Source of the DNA: CAYLHB01 sp041908795
Lineage (GTDB): Bacteria > Patescibacteriota > Minisyncoccia > Phycocordibacterales > UBA12088
NCBI GenBank assembly: GCA_041908795.1
Contig: JAYRER010000043.1
Location: forward strand, 1-14,713
Reading direction: 5' to 3'
Length of the DNA stretch: 14,713 bases
The notes under the pieces were generated by a model, which saw only the letters and a program-made list of their open reading frames with translations, ran no database searches and was not told the origin of the DNA. Shown piece by piece: positions 6,888 to 14,199 of the stretch (its first letter is position 1; every line of letters starts with the position of its first letter). Position numbers and translations under genes: made by a program.

Positions 6888-7835
6888 ATGCCACCAACAC
6901 GCTTTTCTCCCAAGGATTTCTTCCTTTGGCTCGGCGCCATGGTATCGCTCTACGTCTCCGCCGGTGCACTCCTCGTCCTCCTTTTTAACTTCATCAATAT
7001 ACTTTTGCCGGACGCACTCGAGGCTAGGTACTACGACCCGTACTCTGGCCCCATTCGCTTCGCGATGGCGACGTTGGCCGTTGTGTTTCCCATTTTTTTC
7101 TACCTCACCCGCATGGTCCACGAAGAGATTCGACGCACCCCCGAGAAGAGCGAATATAGCGTGCGTAAGTGGCTCATCTATCTCACGCTCTTTGTGGCGG
7201 GTATTGCGATAGCGGGGGATCTCATTGCGCTTGTACATGTATTCCTCAACGGAGAAATCACTACTCGTTTCCTCGCAAAGGTGGCGGTAGTGCTCATCGT
7301 GGCTAGTGGAGGATTTTGGTACTACCTTAATGAAATACGGGGCAGGTGGGAGAACCAAAAAGCCCTCTCCACACGCATAGGCATTGGTGTGGCTTTGACT
7401 ATCATCGGAACTCTTGTGGCAGGATTTGTGCTTGCGGGTTCTCCCATGGTTGCGCGCGACATGCGCTTCGATGAACAGAAAGTGAGTGACCTCAGTATGC
7501 TCCAATCGCAGATCACCGACTACTACCGTGCGAAGGGGGAAGTGCCGACCGTGCTACGCGAGGTCGAATCGAATCTCTACAACACCGTACCGAGCGACCC
7601 AGAAACTGGTGATGACTACGGCTACGAGCGCACCGGCACAACTACTTTCTCGCTCTGCGCCACTTTCAATCGCGCAAGCGACAGTACTACGCGCCCCACG
7701 TCTCCCTACATGGGAGGGGGAGTGAATGAACGCTGGGATCATCCCCAAGGCACACACTGCTTCGAGCGAGAGATAGATCCTGCATTTTTCCCTCCCCTTG
7801 ATAAAGACTTACTACAACCACTATCTGCTCGTTAA
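6888..7835 (+). CDS. DUF5671-like membrane protein with pilin-like C-terminal domain
   Basis: The 315 residues have five predicted membrane spans at about 12-40, 56-76, 95-119, 128-147 and 164-184. They resemble the DUF5671 membrane domain common in Parcubacteria. After the last span, residues 195-295 look like the soluble part of a type IV pilin/GspG-like protein: a helix (DEQKVSDLSMLQSQITDYYR), then KGEVPTVL, PSDPETGDDYGY, and two cysteines, C257 in LCATF and C291 near the end, which could form a disulfide outside the membrane. There is no prepilin peptidase site, so it is not a classical pilin. An extended -10 lies 28 bases upstream of the ATG; AGGT at 6871 is too far to be a good Shine-Dalgarno. 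leuS starts 6 bases after its stop. Function is unknown. Confidence 0.75.
   Translation: MPPTRFSPKDFFLWLGAMVSLYVSAGALLVLLFNFINILLPDALEARYYDPYSGPIRFAMATLAVVFPIFFYLTRMVHEEIRRTPEKSEYSVRKWLIYLTLFVAGIAIAGDLIALVHVFLNGEITTRFLAKVAVVLIVASGGFWYYLNEIRGRWENQKALSTRIGIGVALTIIGTLVAGFVLAGSPMVARDMRFDEQKVSDLSMLQSQITDYYRAKGEVPTVLREVESNLYNTVPSDPETGDDYGYERTGTTTFSLCATFNRASDSTTRPTSPYMGGGVNERWDHPQGTHCFEREIDPAFFPPLDKDLLQPLSAR
7798..7827 (+). promoter_or_regulatory. Weak candidate promoter for leuS
   Basis: TTGATA (7798-7803) and TATCTG (7822-7827) are spaced by 18 bases at the very end of the preceding gene. They would start transcription about 8 nt before the leuS ATG. The -10 is poor, and leuS may simply be cotranscribed with the gene before it. 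Confidence 0.25.
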
Positions 7836-7841
7836 GCCTCT

Positions 7842-10727
7842 ATGCGGGAGTTTGACCACAGAAAAATAGAAACCAAGTGGCAAGAGGTGTGGGATGCCAA
7901 ACAACACAATGTTCCTGACAAAACGAGCGAGGGTAAGAAATCATACCTCCTTGTTGAGTTTCCGTATCCCTCCGGTGCGGGGCTCCACACGGGTCACGTG
8001 CGGAGCTACACCGCGATGGATGTGGTGGCGCGTAAGCGGCGTGGGGAGGGGCAGGAGGTGCTCTACCCAATAGGCTGGGATGCGTTCGGGCTCCCCACTG
8101 AAAACTATGCGCTCAAGACGGGGAAAGACCCGCGCGATGTCACTAAAGAGAACACCGATACCTTTCGTCGCCAGCTGAAGTCACTCGGCATCTCGTTTGA
8201 CTGGGATCGCGAAATCAACACCACCGACCCCGAGTACTACAAATGGACACAGTGGATTTTCTTACAACTGTTCAAAAAAGGGCTCGCATACAAAGCGAAG
8301 ACCACTATCAACTGGTGCCCGAAGTGTAAAATCGGTCTCGCGAACGAAGAGGTGGTAGACGGCAGCTGTGAGCGGTGCGGGCACAGCCCCGTCGAGAAGC
8401 GTGAGAAGGAGCAATGGATGCTCGCGATCACGAAGTACGCACAGCGTCTCTACGACGACCTTGACACGGTGGACTATATCGAACGGGCGAAGGTTCAGCA
8501 GAGAAACTGGATTGGACCGAGTGTGGGAGCGATTTTGAAGTTCAAAATTCAACAATCAAAAATCAAATATGACGAAGCGGCACCGGAGCAACAGATAGAG
8601 GTGTTCACGACGCGCGCGGATACACTCTACGGAGTAACCTACCTCGTGCTCGCGCCTGAACACCCCCTCATCCAAGAGCTCAAACGAGGTTCGGAGAATG
8701 AAGAAATAGTCGATGCCTACGTGGCAGACGCGCGTAAAAAGAGCGAGATCGAGCGGGGTGCGGAGGGTAGAGATAAGACAGGTGTGGAGCTTCTCGGGGT
8801 GCATGCCATCAATCCCGCAAACCAAGAAGAGATACCTGTATGGGTCGCCGACTACGTGTTCGGAGGCTACGGTACGGGTGCCATCATGGCGGTCCCCGCA
8901 CACGATGAGCGTGACTTTGCGTTTGCACAGAAGTACGGCCTTCCTATCAGAAGGGTGGTAGGAAGAACGAAAGAACATATCAAATCTGCGGGGGCAATCA
9001 TCCGTACTACGCGAGGAACATACCTATTTCAGAGACGTGATGACAAAGCGCCTACAAGGAAACACCAACTTTCTATATTTGGAGGACTTGCTGAAGCAGG
9101 AGAAACTGCGCTCGAATGTTTGAAGCGCGAACTTCAGGAAGAACTGTGTCTGGACATTGCAGGTTTACCGGTTCGACTTGTTGGTGAGGTACCGAGCCGC
9201 AGTGACCCAAGTCGCTTCCTCTCAGTTTTTGAAGTAGACGGCGTTGATCCTTCATCCGTTCGGTTAGGAGATGAGGGAGAGGCTATTGTTGAATTAAATA
9301 CGCTGGAGGCATTTTTGGCGGACCACGAAGATGTCTCTTTTCTTACACGTGTGTATGCGTATACCTACGGTGAGCAATTCACTCCGTATACTGGCGATGG
9401 GGAACTGTATTCAAGTGGTACCTTTAGCCAAACACGGAGCGCTGAAGCAAGGACTAAGATTATTGAACAGGTTGGCGGTACCGAGACGACCACCTACAAG
9501 CTCCGCGACTGGGTGTTCTCGCGCCAGCGGTACTGGGGCGAACCGATCCCGCTCGTGTATTGCCAGGAATGCAAAAAGCGATCGGGAAATCAAACATCAA
9601 CAATCAAAAATCAAAACGCCGGCTGGGTACCGGTACCGGAGGAGCAACTGCCGGTGGTGTTGCCGAAGGTGGAAAAGTACGAACCGACCAGTAGCGGCGA
9701 GTCGCCGCTCGCGAACATTACGGAGTGGGTCGAGACCGTTTGTCCCGTCTGTGGTGGTCCTGCACGACGCGAGACCGATGTCATGCCCAACTGGGCGGGC
9801 TCTTCGTGGTACTACCTGCGCTATGTTGACCCGCACAACGATACCACCCTCGCCGACCCGGAGAAGCTTAGCCGGTGGACGCCCGTCGATTGGTACAACG
9901 GTGGTATGGAGCACACCGTGCTCCACCTCCTCTACTCGCGCTTTTGGCACAAGTTTCTCTACGACATCGGTGTGGTGCCCACGTCCGAGCCCTACGCGAA
10001 GCGCACGAGTCACGGGCTCATTCTCGCAGAGGGAGGGGAGAAAATGAGTAAGTCAAAGGGAAATGTAGTAAACCCCGACGATATTGTGGAACGATTCGGA
10101 GCGGACACCTTGCGGGTGTACGAAATGTTTATGGGTCCCTTTGACCAACCGATTGCGTGGTCGGAAGATGGACTCGTAGGTGCCCGCCGCTTCCTTGAGC
10201 GCGTGCACAAACTCGCCGCACGTGTCGTGCGAGCGCACACAGCAAATGTGCAAGACGCGCTTACAGTGCTCCTCAACGCATCCATAAAAAAGGTGGGTGA
10301 TGATATTGAACAGTTGAAGATGAATACCGCGGTGAGCCAACTCATGATACTCCTCAACGCATTCGAACAGGAAGACGTCGTATCAGAAGAAATCTACGCG
10401 ACACTCCTACGACTCCTTGCGCCGTTTGCGCCCCACCTCACCGAGGAGCTTTGGGAACAACTGGGCCATAAGGGCTCGGTGCATACCGCACCATGGCCGA
10501 AGGCCAATGAGGAGGTGCTCACAAAAGCGGAGGTGACCGTGATGGTGCAAGTGAACGGTAAGACGCGAGGCTCATTCTCCGCACCGCGACACACACCGCG
10601 CGACACACTCGAGAAGCGTGCATGGGAGGTACCCGCCGCAGTACGGCACTTGATGGACTGTGTGGTGGAAAAGGTGGTGGTGGTACCCGATAGACTGGTC
10701 AATTTTGTCACTGTTGAAAAAACTTGA
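7842..10727 (+). CDS. leuS: Leucyl-tRNA synthetase with internal Nudix domain
   Basis: This class I synthetase charges tRNA-Leu. Visible parts are the HIGH-type motif HTGH (49-52), a zinc knuckle with C159, C162, C176 and C179, the start of the CP1 editing domain at FTTRADTLYG (255-264), the editing motif GTGAIMAVPAHDERDF (344-359), LRDWVFSRQRYWGEP (554-568), a second Cys set (C574, C577, C634, C637), the KMSKS loop (734-738), the anticodon-binding helices and a C-terminal domain ending near 950. The 961 residues exceed the usual 800-880. The excess is a Nudix domain at about 376-510, placed after YGLPI in the editing domain. Two short low-complexity insertions (234-243 and 582-592) come from heptamer repeats. 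The ATG has no Shine-Dalgarno. The stop overlaps the -35 of the next promoter. Confidence 0.97.
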   Translation: MREFDHRKIETKWQEVWDAKQHNVPDKTSEGKKSYLLVEFPYPSGAGLHTGHVRSYTAMDVVARKRRGEGQEVLYPIGWDAFGLPTENYALKTGKDPRDVTKENTDTFRRQLKSLGISFDWDREINTTDPEYYKWTQWIFLQLFKKGLAYKAKTTINWCPKCKIGLANEEVVDGSCERCGHSPVEKREKEQWMLAITKYAQRLYDDLDTVDYIERAKVQQRNWIGPSVGAILKFKIQQSKIKYDEAAPEQQIEVFTTRADTLYGVTYLVLAPEHPLIQELKRGSENEEIVDAYVADARKKSEIERGAEGRDKTGVELLGVHAINPANQEEIPVWVADYVFGGYGTGAIMAVPAHDERDFAFAQKYGLPIRRVVGRTKEHIKSAGAIIRTTRGTYLFQRRDDKAPTRKHQLSIFGGLAEAGETALECLKRELQEELCLDIAGLPVRLVGEVPSRSDPSRFLSVFEVDGVDPSSVRLGDEGEAIVELNTLEAFLADHEDVSFLTRVYAYTYGEQFTPYTGDGELYSSGTFSQTRSAEARTKIIEQVGGTETTTYKLRDWVFSRQRYWGEPIPLVYCQECKKRSGNQTSTIKNQNAGWVPVPEEQLPVVLPKVEKYEPTSSGESPLANITEWVETVCPVCGGPARRETDVMPNWAGSSWYYLRYVDPHNDTTLADPEKLSRWTPVDWYNGGMEHTVLHLLYSRFWHKFLYDIGVVPTSEPYAKRTSHGLILAEGGEKMSKSKGNVVNPDDIVERFGADTLRVYEMFMGPFDQPIAWSEDGLVGARRFLERVHKLAARVVRAHTANVQDALTVLLNASIKKVGDDIEQLKMNTAVSQLMILLNAFEQEDVVSEEIYATLLRLLAPFAPHLTEELWEQLGHKGSVHTAPWPKANEEVLTKAEVTVMVQVNGKTRGSFSAPRHTPRDTLEKRAWEVPAAVRHLMDCVVEKVVVVPDRLVNFVTVEKT
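8541..8568 (+). repeat. Heptamer array A inside leuS (4 units)
   Basis: Four tandem 7-base units, TTCAAAA, TTCAACA, ATCAAAA and ATCAAAT, fit the pattern WTCAAMW. They encode FKIQQSKIK in the leuS frame, just before the editing domain. Nineteen bases (8549-8567) recur exactly in array B. No forward frame contains a stop. Confidence 0.8.
8967..9371 (+). other. Nudix hydrolase domain encoded within leuS
   Basis: Residues 376-510 of LeuRS replace what is normally a short linker between YGLPI and the TGDG segment. They contain GAIIRTTRGTYLFQRRDD (384-401) and a full Nudix box at 415-437: G415, E421, then REL-Q-EE (429-434). This fits Gx5Ex7REUxEExGU except that the last Gly is Cys (C436). The metal-binding glutamates E430, E433 and E434 are all present, so the domain may be active. 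Nudix enzymes cleave nucleoside diphosphates linked to another group; the substrate here is unknown. By eye the segment is richer in A and T than the flanking leuS sequence. Confidence 0.85.
9589..9616 (+). repeat. Heptamer array B inside leuS (4 units)
   Basis: Four tandem 7-base units, ATCAAAC, ATCAACA, ATCAAAA and ATCAAAA, keep the same unit order as array A. They are read in a different frame, giving NQTSTIKNQN between the second Cys pair and GWVPVPEEQLP. The 19-base core TCAACAATCAAAAATCAAA (9597-9615) is identical to 8549-8567. Confidence 0.8.
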
Positions 10728-10752
10728 CCACATTATATTCATGTGCTACTTT
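10724..10752 (+). promoter_or_regulatory. Promoter for the sigma4/HARE gene
   Basis: TTGACC (10724-10729, five of six) and TACTTT (10747-10752) are spaced by 17 bases, and TGC before the second hexamer makes an extended -10. The -35 overlaps the leuS stop codon. The leader to the ATG at 10817 would be about 58 nt. Confidence 0.5.
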
Positions 10753-10816
10753 GTCACGAACCCCTGATGGAGAGTACTCGCATTTTATTCACCGGCGCGT
10801 TTCAACAGCATTTGAT

Positions 10817-11854
10817 ATGGCACAAAAAATAACATTTAAACCTAAACAAGTCGTGAAGCGGCTGTTGGGTGTGTTGCCCGAGCGGGCTCGTGATGTGATC
10901 GTGCGCAGGTACGGCCTCAATGAAAGTGCTCCCGCTACCCTCGAGACAATAGGGCAGGAGTACGGCATTACGCGGGAGCGTGTGCGCCAAATCGAGAACT
11001 ACGCGCTCGCATCCATTCGCAAGGCGGAGGCGTATACGGGCGAGCAGGCCACTTTTGATGAACTTAAGGAGTGCATCCGTTCAATGGGCGGTATTGTGAC
11101 GGAAGAAGAGTTGTTGGACACCCTCGCGAAGGATGATACGACCAAAAACCATATCCACTTCCTCCTTGTTTTGGGTGAGGCATTTGTTCGTGAAAAAGAA
11201 ACAGACGAGTTCCACCACCGATGGCATACGGACCCTGATCTTGCCGAGCAGGTTCATGAGTCACTCCGACGCCTCTATGACTCACTTTCCGATGATGAGT
11301 TAATCGCGGAATCGGATCTTATCGACCATTTCCTTGCAGAGGTACGCGATCTCAACCAAGAATTGAAGAATGACGAGGTGCTTAAGCGTTGGATCTCACT
11401 GAGTAAACAAATAGGCAAGAATCCCCTCGGTGAGTGGGGAAAGGCACATAGTCCGAACGTCCGCGCAAAGGGTATGCGCGATTTCGCCTACCTTGTCATC
11501 AAGCGTCACGGTTCCCCCATGCATTTTCGTGAGGTCGCACAGACGATTACTGAACTTTTTAAACGTAAGGCACACGAAGCCACGTGTCATAATGAACTCA
11601 TAAAGGACGAAAGGTTCGTGCTTGTGGGGCGCGGCATTTATGCACTCAAGGAGTGGGGCTATGCGGCCGGACCCGTGAAGGAGGTTATAGTGGGTATACT
11701 TTCACGTCGTGGTCCACTTACGCGTGACGAAATCATCGAGGCCGTACGCAAAGAGCGCTACGTGAAGGACAATACCATTTTGATTAATTTGCAGGACGCA
11801 AAGCGTTTTTTACGCGACAACGACGGTCGATACGCACTTCGTGCTGAAGTATAG
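10817..11854 (+). CDS. Sigma-70 region 4 / HARE-HTH transcription regulator
   Basis: The 345-residue protein starts with a sigma-70 region 4-like domain (about 14-70). It contains LPERARDVIVRRYGL and the helix-turn-helix TLETIGQEYGITRERVRQIENYA, which normally contacts the -35 element. Sigma regions 2 and 3 are absent, so it cannot be a complete sigma factor. A charged helical linker follows (about 75-215). Then comes a HARE-HTH domain (218-283, RDFAYLVIKRHGSPMHFREVAQ...GRGIYALKEWG), as in the RNA polymerase delta subunit. A second winged-helix-like segment (287-345) completes it. The ATG at 10817 is preferred over an in-frame TTG at 10724, because homology begins at MAQKITFKPKQ and a promoter occupies the upstream part. 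No Shine-Dalgarno is seen. A role as RNA polymerase-associated regulator is inferred. Confidence 0.85.
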   Translation: MAQKITFKPKQVVKRLLGVLPERARDVIVRRYGLNESAPATLETIGQEYGITRERVRQIENYALASIRKAEAYTGEQATFDELKECIRSMGGIVTEEELLDTLAKDDTTKNHIHFLLVLGEAFVREKETDEFHHRWHTDPDLAEQVHESLRRLYDSLSDDELIAESDLIDHFLAEVRDLNQELKNDEVLKRWISLSKQIGKNPLGEWGKAHSPNVRAKGMRDFAYLVIKRHGSPMHFREVAQTITELFKRKAHEATCHNELIKDERFVLVGRGIYALKEWGYAAGPVKEVIVGILSRRGPLTRDEIIEAVRKERYVKDNTILINLQDAKRFLRDNDGRYALRAEV

Positions 11855-11897
11855 CTCACCACTGTGAGTCCGGGTGTATTTTGGGGTGCGATGTTGA

Positions 11898-11906
11898 TGG
11901 TATACT
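11898..11906 (+). promoter_or_regulatory. Extended -10 promoter, leaderless start at 11914
   Basis: TGG-TATACT (11898-11906) is a strong extended -10. Seven bases separate it from the ATG at 11914, so transcription would begin at or next to the start codon. The -35 region (TTTTGG, 11879-11884) is weak. Confidence 0.65.
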
Positions 11907-11913
11907 TTGTTGT

Positions 11914-13161
11914 ATGGATCCGTTACTGGCGCTTTCAGCGGCGTCGCAACTATCTTTGCAAGTAGTTGATTCGATTTGGCTCATTTTGCGGTACAGCCCC
12001 TATTGGGCTCCTCCGGTACTCTTAGTGGTTTTCTGGAATGTGTGGATGAGGTATGTGCGCGCACAGTTTATCGCGAATCAGCCGATGTGCTTACTTGAGT
12101 TGCGTATGCCCCAAGAAATCTACAAATCGCCAGCGGCGATGCAGGCGGTTCTCGATGGTATGTATATCTCAGGGGGCGAAACAACTTATTTCGATCGTAT
12201 GTGGTTAGGAAAAGTGCGCACATGGTACTCTCTAGAGATTGCCTCCATGGAGGGCCAGGTTCACTTTTACGTATGGACACGTGCGTCGTACAAGAGGCAA
12301 GTTGAACGGCATTTCTATGCACACTACCCTGAAGTCGAAGTGGTAGAGGTGCCCGATTACGCGAACACGCTAAACATATCACTCGCGACTCACGGTATTT
12401 TCGGGAACGATTTTGTTCTCACACAACCTGACCCGTACCCCATTCGTACATACGTTGATTATCGTCTTGATGTGTCGGCCACGAAAGAGGAGCAAAAAAT
12501 CGATCCCCTTGCTGGTGTTGTTGAGTTGCTCGGCTCCATGAGAAAAGGTGAGTACATGTGGATACAGATTCTCGCGCGTCCACATAAGGCGGAACCGGAT
12601 TTCACGTTCGGTACCTTGCGACAGAGCTCAGTGGTTTCGAAAGCGGCAAAAGAAATACAAAAAATTCGCTCAAACCCGGAAGAAACCGTTGTTCTCTCAG
12701 ATGGAAAAGTGGGTAAAATGCTCTCGAAACAACAACTACAGTCCATTGAGGCTATCAGTCGTAACACTTATGAATCACATCCTTGGGATGCTGGTATTCG
12801 TGCTTTGTACATAGCTCAAAAAGATTCATTTGACGTCCCCAATATTCCCTCAATGATTAACGCGTTCAGGCAATTTCAAAGTCCTCGATCAAATGGCTTT
12901 AAGCCAGTGCGATGGCTCGCGAAATACGACTACCCGTGGCAGGATTATCGTGGGGTGCGACAAGCGGCGGACATGATGCGTGTACTCCATGCATACCGTT
13001 TAAGGAGTTGGTTTCATGGACCGTACAAGTTCCCCGCTTTCATATTGTCGAGCGAGGAGCTCGCAACCTTGTTCCATCCACCGGGAAGTGTTGTAAAAAC
13101 ACCGACCTTAGGTCGTATCACATCGACCCGTTCCCAAGCACCTTCTAACTTGCCAATATAG
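11914..13161 (+). CDS. DUF8128-like membrane-anchored protein, T4SS-ATPase associated type
   Basis: The 415-residue protein has one strong membrane span near the N-terminus (about 31-49, YWAPPVLLVVFWNVWMRYV). A large cytoplasmic part follows, with LLELRMPQEIYKSPAAMQAVLDGMY (60-84), WYSLEIASMEGQVHFYVWT (104-122) and HFYAHYPEVEVVEVPDYA (133-150). These match my memory of a conserved CPR family (DUF8128) that accompanies or precedes VirB4/TraC-like ATPases. The C-terminus (SSEELATLFHPPG...NLPI) ends where the ATPase part would follow in such systems, but no ATPase gene is present here. The ATG at 11914 is chosen over an upstream TTG (11881) because it lies 7 bases after an extended -10. mltG follows closely. 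Role in secretion or envelope assembly is inferred. Confidence 0.7.
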   Translation: MDPLLALSAASQLSLQVVDSIWLILRYSPYWAPPVLLVVFWNVWMRYVRAQFIANQPMCLLELRMPQEIYKSPAAMQAVLDGMYISGGETTYFDRMWLGKVRTWYSLEIASMEGQVHFYVWTRASYKRQVERHFYAHYPEVEVVEVPDYANTLNISLATHGIFGNDFVLTQPDPYPIRTYVDYRLDVSATKEEQKIDPLAGVVELLGSMRKGEYMWIQILARPHKAEPDFTFGTLRQSSVVSKAAKEIQKIRSNPEETVVLSDGKVGKMLSKQQLQSIEAISRNTYESHPWDAGIRALYIAQKDSFDVPNIPSMINAFRQFQSPRSNGFKPVRWLAKYDYPWQDYRGVRQAADMMRVLHAYRLRSWFHGPYKFPAFILSSEELATLFHPPGSVVKTPTLGRITSTRSQAPSNLPI

Positions 13162-13203
13162 CGTGCCATGAATCGTACCATTAAAAGTATCGTACATATG
13201 ACG

Positions 13204-13212
13204 AGGGGGAGA
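13204..13212 (+). promoter_or_regulatory. Shine-Dalgarno-like site favouring the mltG start at 13216
   Basis: AGGGGGAGA lies 3 bases before an ATG at 13216. Two earlier in-frame ATGs, at 13168 and 13198, have no such sequence. The spacing is rather short, so the choice is not certain. Confidence 0.5.
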
Positions 13213-13215
13213 TAT

Positions 13216-14178
13216 ATGTCTACTTCCCTCAAGCTTGTCCACACAGTACCCCTCATACTCTTTCTGCTAATCACTTCCACACTGTGGGGTTATGCTGCAT
13301 GGTATCGTGCTCCGAGTACATTTCCCGTACAAGGACTTATCACTGTTCCCGAGGGTGCCTCCGTGCGGCACATTGCGGAACTGTTTGCATCATACAAGGT
13401 GGTTCGAAGTGCGGTGGCGCTTGAGCTCGTACTTCGTTTAGAGGGGAGTGAGGTGGCGGTTAAAGCGGGCGACTACTACTTCAGCAGGCCGGTCACACTC
13501 ATGGAGGTGGCAAAGCGACTTGTTGTGGGAGACTTTGGTCTGCAACCCATTAAGGTGACAATACCTGAAGGGGCTACAACATACGAAATAGCTGAAGAGT
13601 TCACGGACTCGTTCATTCGATTTGATGCATCTACATTCCTCCTTTTAGCAAGGGAGAAGGAGGGTTACCTCTTTCCCGATACCTACTTCTTTCTGCCCAA
13701 CGCTACTGCACAGCAGGTACTCGACGCACTGGAGAGAAACTTCTACGAGAAACTCGCTACTCTCGGAAGCGAGGTTGCCTCATCGGGAAAGCCGATTGCA
13801 GATATTGTGACTATGGCATCACTTCTTGAAAAGGAAGCGCGCGACCATACTGAGCGCAGGAAGATTGCAGGGGTGCTGTGGCAACGCATCGACATTGGCA
13901 TGCCGCTTCAAGTGGACGCCGTTTTTGGGTACATCAACGCCACCTCTACCTTCAGTCCAAACTACAGTGACCTAAAGGTTGACTCTCCCTACAACACCTA
14001 CACCCACATAGGGCTCCCGCCGGGTCCCATCGCAAACCCAGGTCTCTCTTCGCTTCAAGCGGCGATCACACCCGTACGCACGGATGCGCTTTTCTATCTC
14101 CACGGAAAGGATGGAAATCTCCATATCGCACGGACGTTCGATGAGCATATTGTGAATAAGCGAAGATACCTACGGTAA
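13216..14178 (+). CDS. mltG: Endolytic murein transglycosylase MltG (YceG-like)
   Basis: MltG cleaves nascent peptidoglycan strands and so limits glycan length. From the ATG at 13216 the protein has 320 residues: a short N-terminus, one membrane span (about 8-28), a LysM-like/YceG N-terminal region with ITVPEGASVRHIAELF and VTIPEGATTYEIAEEF repeats, EGYLFPDTYFF (149-159), the catalytic segment MASLLEKEA with E205, and the family motif LPPGPIANPG (267-276). The active part would lie outside the membrane. Length is close to the 340 of E. coli MltG. An in-frame start at 13168 would add 16 residues and is an alternative; it would lie 6 bases after the preceding stop. The gene is probably cotranscribed with the DUF8128-like gene, which supports an envelope role for the pair. 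Confidence 0.95.
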   Translation: MSTSLKLVHTVPLILFLLITSTLWGYAAWYRAPSTFPVQGLITVPEGASVRHIAELFASYKVVRSAVALELVLRLEGSEVAVKAGDYYFSRPVTLMEVAKRLVVGDFGLQPIKVTIPEGATTYEIAEEFTDSFIRFDASTFLLLAREKEGYLFPDTYFFLPNATAQQVLDALERNFYEKLATLGSEVASSGKPIADIVTMASLLEKEARDHTERRKIAGVLWQRIDIGMPLQVDAVFGYINATSTFSPNYSDLKVDSPYNTYTHIGLPPGPIANPGLSSLQAAITPVRTDALFYLHGKDGNLHIARTFDEHIVNKRRYLR

Positions 14179-14199
14179 GCCTATTGTAGGGTATGCAAG

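Noticed and set aside
8541..9616. CRISPR-like or direct repeat array in leuS
   Set aside because: Units are 7 bases, there are no spacers, and both arrays are coding within an intact leuS frame.
10724..10816. TTG start extending the sigma4/HARE protein by 31 residues
   Set aside because: The added residues do not look like protein of this family, there is no ribosome site, and the stretch contains a TTGACC-17-TACTTT promoter.
11855..11882. Terminator after the sigma4/HARE gene (CTCAC-CACT-GTGAG)
   Set aside because: Stem is only 5 bp and the first T run is 10 bases away.
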